Below, one piece after another: positions 40,511 through 52,000 of a stretch of 64,000 nucleotides of DNA. The notes beneath the pieces were generated by a model that worked only from the letters and a program-made list of their open reading frames with translations, searched no databases and was not told where the DNA came from. Location of the stretch: assembly GCA_030068075.1 (NCBI GenBank), contig CM057843.1:14712001-14776000 (forward strand), given 5' to 3'. Within the stretch, counting starts at the first letter, position 1. Each line of letters opens with the position of its first letter. This DNA comes from Paguma larvata (taxonomy: Eukaryota > Chordata > Mammalia > Carnivora > Viverridae). Position numbers and translations under genes: made by a program.

Positions 40511-43500
40511 GTAGACAGATATAAGACAAATAGGTAAGTAGGGAGGTTGACAGGTAGACAGAATATAATAGACGGATGGACAGACAGACATCGACCCATA
40601 ACTTGCACTTTACAGATGAGAGGACTAAAAGTCAGAAGACTTAAGGGACTTGTCCTTGGCCAAACAACTAAATGCTGGGGTGAGGGTTGAGTCAGGGTCT
40701 GACGGGCACGACACGTTACACAAAGTCGTCATCAGAAGATCAGAGTCTTACCCTGCTGTTACATGTGATTTGCTTGGAGGACGGGATAACAATTCCCACT
40801 TACTCTGAAAACTCAGATGAGTGGAGCGGAAACAATGGCTTTTACAGACTTCCCGCATAGAGATAAATGCCGGAAAATTCATATTAATGAAAACCATTCA
40901 AAATGTTACTGCCACCCTTCAGGGTCAATAATACAAACATTCCTCAACACTCTGAGATCAATTTGGAGGAATTCTACGTGTTGGGGCAAGAGAAATAAGT
41001 CAACTGACATGCTGATAAACTACAAAGCACAAAGAACCCGCTTCGGAGTATAGTTTTGTTTCCCTTCAGAAGAGTTCTTTGTGATGACGGCTCTGCCTAC
41101 CTTCCCACTCTCTGTTTGGACTCTTAGCGGTGCCACACGGACTTGTAGAACTTCTACATTCCAAATCTATCTGTTCTTGCCTCTGTCGCTGTTCTTCCAG
41201 GAGGGCGGACTCATGCATTGCTTTAATGTGTCGCTGGTAGAGAGCATAGCCGCTCACTGGGGTTCCAATTGGTATATTACATGGGGTACAGGAAACCTAC
41301 AGAAAGAAAAAACAAATCTAAATATGCCAAAGACCAACGTCACAACAATCCTCTGTTGCGAATAACGCTTATTTCTGAAACTGGTTGATAGGATTTTGCC
41401 ATTTTCTCCTAATGTTTACTTATATTTGAAAAGAGAGAAAGAGATGGGGTGCAGGTGGCAGAGGGGCAGAGAGAGAGGGCGGCACAGAATCTGAAGCAGG
41501 CTCCAGGCTCTGAGCTGTCAGCACAGAGCCCAACGTGGGGCTTGAACCCATTAACTGTGAGGTCATGACCTGAACCAAAGTTGGACGTTTATCTGACTGA
41601 GTCACCTAGGCACCTGGATTTTGCCGTTTTTTAAATCAAAATAACTTTCAAGTGTAATGCTTAAAATGCTGGACATTTTACTTTCAGAACTGAACATAAT
41701 ATAAAATCACAAAAGGGGGCGCCTGGGTGGTTCAGTCAGTTAAGTGTCCAACGTCGGCTCCGGTCCTGATCTCACGGTTGGTGGATTCCAGCCCAAGTTG
41801 GGCTCTGTGTTGACAGCTCGAAGCCTGAAGCCTGCTTCTGATCCTGTGTCTCTCCCCCAACCCTTGCGCACACACTCTCTCTCTCTCTCAAAAATAAACA
41901 TTTGGAAAAAAAAATCACAAAAGTTGTGATAAGAGAAATCAAAATATTTCTGTCTGCTTTTCACTTATGATGGCCAAATCCCTGTTGGCTCAACCCCTCC
42001 CCTCTAGGCTCGCTCACCAGGTGACCACACCCACTTCGGTGGATTTAACCCTCAACTATATGTTGACGACTCTTCAATTTCCATTTCTAAGATTTTTGCT
42101 CCAAGTCCCATACTCACAGAATGGCTGCATAATAACTCCACTTGGATATCTCAAAGCACCTCAAAACCTGCATTCAAATAGAAACTTTTCATTTCCTAAA
42201 TTCAATGCTTCCTTTCAGGGACCTCCATCTTAGAAAATGGAGGCTTAGCAGCTTCAGCCAGAAACCTGGTGGACATCCTGGACTCATCAACCTCACCTCC
42301 CACAACCAGTTCGTTAACATCTCGGGGCGGCTGTTAAATGTTACTTCTTCAGACCTTACCATCCAACACACTTCAATAACTTCTTCCCCACCGTCCTTCA
42401 CACTGCAGCCCCGTTTCTTTCTTTCAGAGGACACAGCGCTTACAACAGCAGAATCTGCAATGTTTTCCATCTCACTTCATGAAGGAAAGCACCCAAACTG
42501 TTCAGTTCAATACTAAATAAACAGCCCCTAAGACAGCCCATTACTTCATGAATACAAACACTTCCGGGGAAAAATAGGGATCGGACATTTTTAGAAACTA
42601 TTATATAAATAAAGACTTCCATCATTTTTTTCTGCATAATATTACAAACAGAATTCTTCAGTGACCCCAAAGTACACACATAATTTACTTGCCTTTGTGC
42701 ATTGGCTTATATGTAAACATGGCTCTTCCTCCTTTTCTTATAAAGCCTAATGAATTGTTTTGGTCCAACCAAAATGTTATTTCCTTTTTTTTTTTTTTAA
42801 TGTTTATTCTTCAAGCATATTGATGGTTCCACAAATGTCCTGGTTAGTAAAGCTGGCTATTTAGTGAGATGCATTCTAATTTTTTCTTTTTAATTTAAAG
42901 AGAAAGAAAGAGCGCATAAGCAGAAGAGAAGGGCGGGGGAGGGGGGGGAGAGGGGGGGGGGAGAGGGGGGGAGGGGGAGAGAGAGAGGGGGGAGGGGGAG
43001 AGAGAGAGGGGGGAGGGGGGGAGAGAGGGGGGGAGGGGGAGAGAGAGAGGGGGGAGGGGGGAGAGAGAAAATCCCAAGCAGGCTCCACGCTCAGTGCAGA
43101 GCCTGACGAAGGGCTAGATCCCACGACCCTGGGATCATGACCTGAGCCAAAATCAAGAGGCGGGCGCTCAACCCAAGTGCCCCCAAAATATTATTTCCTA
43201 TGTGGAGTCTTCTTTAAGTGTCTCATTAAGAAGGAAGGGCTCCTTCTGAAATACCCATACTGTATTTTCTAACTTAATAGAGCATCACATTTTAATACTT
43301 CATTTTAATTTTTATTATATTTTTCTATGCCTTATTATCAAGACCAATCTCTAAATTCTTTGAAGTCAGAAATTATGATATATAAATATTCCATACGGCA
43401 TTAACGATGTTGTCTTGAACTGGACACTCAATAAATGTCCGTTTGAGTAAATCGATGAATGGGGAAATGTTTAATGACTTTTTGTGTGTTGAGTCTACCA

Positions 43501-46500
43501 TAAGCGCATAATTTTTTTTCAATTATCATATGAGACAGGAAACAAACCCATATCCCCCGCAATAAAGCAAGAGCTAAAACGTTACTAGGTAAAGGAGCAA
43601 TGACGCAAGGGTCAAAACGGAGTCAAGCTTGTAGAGAGGATTCAAGTAAGATGTAAATAAAACCAGATTTGGAATTTAAATAAAACCAGATTTGGAATTG
43701 TATCCTGAAGTCAGCCATAATCTTTATAATGCTTTCTTGATATTCAAAAGCTGGTTTTATATTTATTTATTCTATTACTGTTTTATAGCAAACAAACAAA
43801 ATAAAAGCAAAGCTTGCTAACATTTATGGCTCGAGGATTATATTTCTTTGGTGTTTGTTTATTCCTGAAATGGAAATGACCATTTCAATCAACTACCACA
43901 ATGAATCCATTTGAAAAAGCAATAGAGTGACAGACGACTGGAGAAACAAAAGATGATATATACATACAACGGACGACTGGAGAAACAAAAGATGATATAT
44001 ACATACAACGGGAGATTCTTAGTCTTAAAAAAGAAAGGGATTATGGCACGCCATACCCTGGGTTAACCTCAAGGACTTCATGCTGACTGAAACAAGCCAG
44101 TCATGAAAAGCCAAATACTGTATGACTCCGCTTATCTGAGGTATCTAAGTAGCCAAATTCACAGAGGCAGAAAGTAGAACGGTGGCGGTCAGGAGCCGGG
44201 GGAGGGGAAGAACAGAGTGACCGTTTAATGGGACGAGAGTTTCGCTTCTGCAACATGAAAAGTTCTGGAGACCTATCTCACAAGAACATAAATATATTTA
44301 ACACTACTGAACTGTACACTTAAAAACAGTGAAGATGGTAAATTTTATGTTGTGTGCTTTTTACCACAAGTTTTTAAAAAGTCAAGTACTGATTAAGAAA
44401 GAGAAGAAAGATCTCTAAAGGTCTTTGTTTCTCAACTTTACTTCTCTTCCCCACTCTGAACACTTACCATCGGCGGGATAACGGCAGCTCTGTGCTGAAG
44501 CTGCGGCAGGTCCAGGGGGTTCGGTTTTATTGGGGACGAGACCAGTATAGATCCGGGGGGGTTTAGCAATGAAGGCTTTGAGTCCATGGGAAACATTCTA
44601 CAATTGCAATAAAAAATGGTAAGTTAACATATTCTTAAGACTTTAAACGTACAATCATAATTCCTTCTGAGTAGTTAATATGCAGGCACGCACGCACGCA
44701 CACACAACACATTAACCTTGGAAGAGACTTGAAGAGTGAGGAAAAAAAGGGAATCTGTAATGCTAATTTTCCAAGCAAAGAAACCTAATATTGATTCACA
44801 GGTTGAAATTTATCTGAATTTAATCCTGGGCATCGAACCCAGCAGTCTGAACAAATTCCACTGCAAAGTGGAATTCTGCGAAGTCCTGATCTGCCACTGT
44901 AATAGATGACAAACTAGTCCTCTGTTACAGGAGGCGGCGCCAGGATCACACAGTATTTTTTAAAACAACTGCCCGCGACCATTTTAAAACCTGAGGATTT
45001 CACCCAGATTCCAGACTCCTGGTGTCTCACGAAAAAGGGGAAGAAATGGCAGCACAGAATCGGCACTCCGTCGCTCTTCCCGACAGCACGTGCTCCTGTC
45101 CCCACAGTCCCTTCCTCCCCCATCCCACTTGCTTCCCTCAGGTGCTTTACGGCACCGGAGTTTAGGACGCCCCACCCAGTCCACGGACGGGGCGCTCACA
45201 CGCCAGTGCCATACCCCACACCTTTCAGGCTTGGTCATACCTCCCAATGTCACTGGAGGAGAAGAACATTTTCAAAAGTAGAAGTTGATGAGAAAATCAG
45301 AATGTAGAGAAGAAAACAATTAACATTTTACACCTAGAATAAAGGTGGTCTCGGAGATGTAGAAAATCGGGAGTGTTCCTTGACAGTCTGGAAGTGACGC
45401 AGACTTTAGGGTGTCGGTTAAAGGCCACCATATATTTACAAGGAACTTCTGACCTTCCAGACTCCTACCACATTCCTCTCTCGGGGTGCCCCTCCAAGCT
45501 CACTGCCATCCTACAGTTCCTAACACCACAGTGAAACCCACAAAGAAGCCTCCTCCTAGATGAACGGAATCTGGCACTCAGCTGAGTGCCTTATTTGCCT
45601 TTCTTTTTAAAGAGAAGGAGACAAAGAAAAAAAAGTTGAACTGGGTTTCTGAGGAAATGAGGTTTTAGTCGAATTCATTTCTAGAATTTGCGCCAAACAT
45701 TCTACTGTGGTTCTCAGGGATTCTATTTCTTTCAAGGCAAAGAAAGTCTCAAGGAAAGTACACATATTAAAGAAAGGGATATCTAATCCTATAAAATATT
45801 TATCTCTTCACTGTAACTTATAAAAACCATAAAGAAAATATTTTTATATCATTAATTTAGGGACTGAAAACACTTCTGTATTAATGTATATTATGCATAT
45901 TTTCAATTACGGATATGAACAATCTAGAGTTTTAACTGGTATAAAAACTGATCATGATGATTACCCCTAGCTTGTATTTAAATTAGGCCTTCTAAGATAT
46001 TTTCAGAACACACAACATGTTTCTCCTCCCATCGGATCCTACCCTCTAACACACAGGGACAGTAGGCCTTGCTTCGAGGCCGTGCGCTCTTAGAGCGAAC
46101 AAGCCAATGGCTCTTGCCTTCACCATGTCAGTGACTTTGCCACCTCGTCGTCCTGCTTCCAACGCCAGGAAGGGCATTCATCTGTGGTTTCTGTTCACAA
46201 GTTTTGTTAGATGAGATCTCCTTTTCTGCTACATAAGGGATGCATGTAACCAACAGGAGAAAGTATCTTTTTCATTTGAAGCTTAAAGCACACACCCGTT
46301 CTTGGTTATTTAAACAGATGAAGAGCATCATAACTCAGTATTAAGGGCAGAGAGACCACCTTTAAGAGGCTTGCGGAGGTTTATACAGGAATAACCTACA
46401 CGGCCAGCTCCGTCTGCGACTCAGCCTCAGACAGAGCGAGGAACAGGACGGTGTTAGAGGAACGAGTCTCACCTCTGCCTCTCGGGCTCCCCGTCCACAT

Positions 46501-48997
46501 CTTCGTCGGCGCTGCAGGTGGCACTGGAGTCGTTGTCCGACTGGGGCTCGGGCCTCGGGGCGCCTATCTGCTGGGCCACCGCCAGGTCTTCATCTCCAGG
46601 CTCCGTCTTCTCGCCGGCTCTCTCCGGGTCTCTCTCTTTGGTATCGCCCTCGACTTTAGAGGAGCTGTTTTCGGCCACTCTCATGTCAACATCTGCGGAG
46701 TCTGTTCTGGCGGTCGCGGGGAGGTCGAGGACAGAAGCCGCCTCGGCACTGTGCCCCTGCCGTTCGACGTCCATCGGCTCTGCTGCCTCGACGGCGCCGC
46801 CGTCATTCGCCGGGGTCTCCGCGCTTTCGTTTTCAGCGGGTTTTGTACTTGGCACTGCTGAGGAGGGAGAGGCACCGGGCGCAGGTTCGGAGGAGGACCC
46901 GAGCTCGGCCACAGGTTCCGTGTTCCCTCGAGAAGAGGCATTTTCAGTGCAATCTTCGCCGGGCTTGACAGCTTCAACTGGTGAAGGAGAAGGAGCACTT
47001 TCTGTATCAGAACTATTTTCAGCACCTTAAAGATAATGATACAGCATAAAAATCTGATAATGGACATGTTTCAGGGGGTGGCAGAAGCCATGCTTCAAAG
47101 TGGGTTTAGGATGAGCGAAACTCCTCGCATGACCTCACTGGAGTATGCCAGCCACTGGGAAGGGAAAGTGTTTACAGAGCAAGAAAGGGAGAGACCAAAC
47201 GGTCTTCACCTTCGGAAACTGAAAGTGTAGAAGCTCTTGACATGGAAAAATCACTGACGAGAAATTTGAAAAAAGGAAAAGGATGGAAAAACGAAAGTAA
47301 ACAAAAAAAAATCTGTTCCCAGAAATGGTAACATTTTGGTTTATTTCTACCAGCCCGTTTCTGTGCTTCTCCTTTTTACCCAGGAGGCCTGACAGTCTGT
47401 TCTAGAACAGCGCCAGCCAATGGGAACATAATGTGAGTTACGTCTGCCATTTTAATTTTTCCGGTTGCCATGTTAAAAAACTAAAAAGAGATAAGTTAGC
47501 TTTAAATAATGGATCTTATTTAACCCAACGTTAAAACATTACCTTCTTAACATATAATCAGCACAGAAAACAAGTAATAAGATTTTTACCTTTTTTGGTA
47601 CTAAGGCTTCAAATCTGATTATACTTTTCATTTTGAGCACGTCTCGACTTGGACGAGCCACATTTTAAGAGTTCAACAGCCACAGGTATCTAGAGGCTAC
47701 CACACTGGACAACAAAGCTCTGGAGTAACATTACATAGCTTTTCACTTAACGTCGTAACCCCGGTCTTTCCCGACATCCCAACATCGTTTGTTTCATTTT
47801 ATAAATGCAGTTTTAATCTCTGACATCTTTACCTAGATATTTCAAAGGAATCAAAAATTCAATATTTCCTACACTGGACTCGGACTCGACACACCCAAAT
47901 CCTGTTCTTTTCTACAGTTTACTACCTAATTAAACCAGAAGCCTTCAAGTAATCGTTTAATCCTTCCTCTCATTGATGCCCATATTCTGCGCAGACAAGC
48001 ATCTTAGATTTTCTCTCTAAAAACATCCCTTGTGGGGCGCCTGGGTGGCTCAGTTGGTTGAACGTCTGACTCTTGATTTCAGTTCAGGTCATGACCCCAG
48101 GGCCGTGGAATTGAGCCCCATATCTGGTCCACACTGAGCACAGAGCCTGCTTTGGACATACTCATTCCCCACCCCATCCTGCCCCGCCCCACTCCTCTTC
48201 TGCTCGCTCATGTGCTTGCTCTCTCAAAGAGAATAAAAACATTAAAAGATCCCTTGAATCCACCCACTCAACCTCACAACTGCTGCTCCAGTCCAGACAC
48301 CACTCCTCTGACCTTCCGCCTCACACCATTCTCCACCAGAACGCCAGAGCAAGCTGCTTAAAAGCTGAATCTTACCAAAACTCACCCATGCACTTGCCCT
48401 TGCCATCACCCTTCCCTCCATGAGGGCAGGGGTCCTCTATGTGGCTTATCGTTTAGGTCCTAGGGACAAGTCCTAGCACACGTGAGACTCAAATATTTGC
48501 TGAAGGATAAAGGGACTAAATGACTGCGAACAGGTCTTAAAAATTTACTTCCCTTTTCCTCGATTACTGGACTCTCGGGCTACTTCCAATTTGCCACTCT
48601 TATCAACAGCACACAGACATGTTTACTGCAGCATTCAGTTTTTGATTCTTTTTTTTTTTTTTTCAACGTCTATTTATTTTTGAGAGACATAGAGACAGAG
48701 TATGAGCAGGGTAAGGGCAGAGAGAGAGGGAGACACAGAATCAGAAGCAGGCTCCAGGCTCTGAGCCTGACGTGGGGCTTGAACTCACAGACCATGAGAT
48801 CATGACCTGAGCCGAAGTCGGTTGCTTAACCGACTGAGCCACCCAGGCACCCCTTGATTATTTTCTTAAAATAGACAAGACAACACGAAAATTTAAATCT
48901 CCCCCAGATTTAATATATATACCTCCAATGAGAATCCCAATGGTTGGTAAGAAAGATTTTTTTTTTAATTAAAATAAGTTTTTTTTAATGTTTATTC

Positions 48998-49034
<37 letters not shown>

Positions 49035-52000
49035 CGAGCAAGCACAAGTCGGGGAAAGGCAGAGAGAGAGAGAGAGAGAGGAAGACACAGACTCCGAAGA
49101 AGGCTCCAGACTCTGAACTATCAGCACAGAGTCGGGTGTGGGGCTCGAACTCACAAACCATGGAGATCATGACCTGAGCCGAAGTCAGACACTTAACCAA
49201 CTGAGCCACCCAGGCGCCTCAAGAAAGAGTTCTTAAACTAGATGAGCTAATTTAGAGTTCCTACAAAGAACACATCCCTGAGAAATTCTCAGAAAAGTGT
49301 GAAAAGCGGGAGTGAGAGGCCTGCCTCTCCAGATATTCAAACCCAGCACAAAGCCAACGTATCACATGTTTGCAGCTGCCAGAGGGACGGACAAAATACA
49401 GCAGCAGTACAGAAGACAACGTCCAGGAACAGACCCTAGAGCAGACGCAAAATTAATATATATCAAAGGTGACATTTCAAATCATTGGGTCAAGGATGAT
49501 TCTTTAATAAACGAGTCCCCTCCGAACTGGCTCCTTGTCTGGAAGAAAAACATGGGCCCTACCTTACGCTACACACAGAAATAATTCCAAATGGAATGAA
49601 GAGTTTTAAAACTTCTAGAAGAGGGGCGCCTGGGCGGCTCGTCGGTTAAGCATCTGACTTCGGCTCAGGTCATGATCTCAGGGTTCCTGAGTTCAAGCCC
49701 CGCGTCGGGCTCTGTGCTGACGGCTCAGGGCCTGGAGCCTGCTTCTGATTCTGGTCTCCCTCTCTCTCTGCCCCTCCCCTGTTCACGCTCTGTCTCTAGG
49801 TCTCTCGAAAATAAATAAACGTTAAAAAAAAAAAATTTAAACCTCCTAGAAGATAACTTCGGACAAGATTTGATTAACCTCAGGAGGTATGCAGAAATGT
49901 CTTAATGCAAAACAGGAAACTCTGAAGCACAGGTATATCGTTTACACAGAAAACAATAAAATAAAGATTTAAACGACCATATGGGAAATGATACTTTTAA
50001 AGCCTAACATAGTATTTTAAAAACCTACAAATGCATCCTCTCGTTCATTCAGCGAGGTACCAAACACCCACTGGGCACGGTGCACTGGGGACCGAGCAGG
50101 GAAAACACCAAACTGCACTCCGGAAGAGCCGATAAGCTACTGTCTGACGGGCAAGGAACAATACATACATGATGTATCAGGAGGTCGTAAGTGCCGTGAC
50201 TAACAAAACTGAGGAACCAGCGAGGAAGCGGGTATCACAGAGGTAAAGTGGCATCTCGACAGAGGCCTAAAGCAAATGATGGAAGGGACCTGGGACACCC
50301 TGGGATAGAGTATCCCAGGTAGAGAGATTAGCACATACAAAACCCCCGAAGAGGGGGGTTGCTCTACTCAGGAACAGCAAAGAGGACACCGTGGTTAGAA
50401 CAGGAGAGTGAGCAATCACCTCACACCTGTCAGAATGGATAGGATCAGAAAGGCAAGAAAGAACAACCGTTGGTGAGGTCGTGGAGAAAAAAAAGGGAGC
50501 CCTTGTGCACTGGTGGTGGGAATGTAAATTAGTATGAAAGGGAGTATAGAGGTTCCTCAAAAAATTAAAAATAGAACTACCGTATGATCCAGCAATTCCT
50601 CTTCTGGGGATGTATCTGGAAAAAAATACAAACGCTAACTCGAAAAGATACATGCACCCTCATATTCATCGCAGCATTACTTGTAAGAGCCAAGACAATG
50701 AAACGACCTAAGTGCCCATCAATGGATGAATGTATAAAGAAAATGGGGGGTATAGATACAGACACACACACACACATTAGAGTATTGTTCAGCCATTTAA
50801 AATAAAAAAAGGAATTCTTGCCATTTGTAACAACACACAATGGCCCCTGAAGGCATAATGAATGCTAAGTGAGGTAAGTCAGACAGAGGAGGGCAAATAC
50901 TGAATGATCTCACTTGAAAGTAGAATCTTAAAAAACAAAACAAAACAAAACAGGGGCACTTGGGTGGCTCAGTCAGTTAAGGGGCCGCCTTGGGCTCAGG
51001 TCATGATCTCGTGGCTCTTTTGAGTTCGAGCCCCGCGTCAGGCTCTGTGCTGATAGCTCAGAGCCTGGAGCCTGCTTCGAATTCCGTGTCTCCCTCTCTC
51101 TCTCTGCCCCTCCCCAACTCGTGCGGTCTCTGTCAAAAAAAAAAAAAACAATAATAAACATTTAAAAAAATTAAAACAAAACCAAACAATGAAGCATGGG
51201 ACAGATTTGTGATTGGGACAGATTTGTGATTACACAGAGGCAGAAGGTAGAAACGAGTGAAGGTAGCCAAAAGGCTCCAACTTTCAGTTATAAGATTAAG
51301 TAAGTCTCAGAAATGTAACGTAAGCACGGTGACTAGTGACACTGTATCATACATCTGAAAGTTGCTAAGGAAGTAGATCTTAAAAATTCTCGTCGCAAGA
51401 TAAAAATTGTAACCATGTGAGGTGATGGATGTTAACAAGACTTAATCTGATCGTTCCTCAATAAATAAAAACACTGAGTGACTGGTTTGGACATCCGAAA
51501 CCAGTATTATGGGCCAGCGAAACCTGAGTTAAATTAACGACAACAAAGAACACAGCGAGGAAGCAGAGAAGTGGTTTGCGAACTGCTCCCTGAGGCGTAA
51601 GGGCCAGTTCGTGCAGGGCCTCAGGAGCGCTCGGCTTCCGAACGAGACGTGAAAGGATCCCGGGATTCGGACAGAGGAGCGACGCAGTCTGACTTCTGGG
51701 TGTGGTGCGAGGGCACGGAGGCGTCGCGGGACAAAGTGCAGCAAGACGCCAAGTGGGGGGCTGCTGCAGTGAGCACGGGCAGCAGCAGGAGGGTAGGGAG
51801 ACGGGAGGAGATGCTCAGTAGCACCTCTAAAGAAAAGCCCAGAATATCCACTGACGGACCTCGTGTGGGGGCGGAGGGCGTCATCTGTCGGCCCGGGGAA
51901 AGACTGGAGGGCGACGAGGCCGACAGCAGTGGGGAACGGAAAGTGTGTTCCGGATGTTAAGCTGGCTCTTGGGCGGCCAAATGGAAACGTCAAGTGGGCA

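Larger units (their letters stand above)
50395..51475 (+). mobile_element. L1 3'-end fragment interrupted by a SINE
   Basis: Sequence such as 'aatcacctcacacctgtcag', 'cttgtgcactggtggtggga' and 'agcaattcctcttctgggga' is the L1 ORF2 end and 3' UTR. It resumes after the SINE at 50953-51172. It is antisense to NCOR1. Confidence 0.75.

Noticed and set aside
40463..40590. Regular spacing of short repeats as a possible CRISPR-like array
   Set aside because: It is a GAAA microsatellite with degenerate GATA/GACA units, without spacers, in mammalian DNA.
46518..47030. 170-residue plus-strand open frame
   Set aside because: It lies entirely opposite the large NCOR1 acidic exon, whose high GC content suppresses stops on both strands. 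No recognisable domain or splice context.
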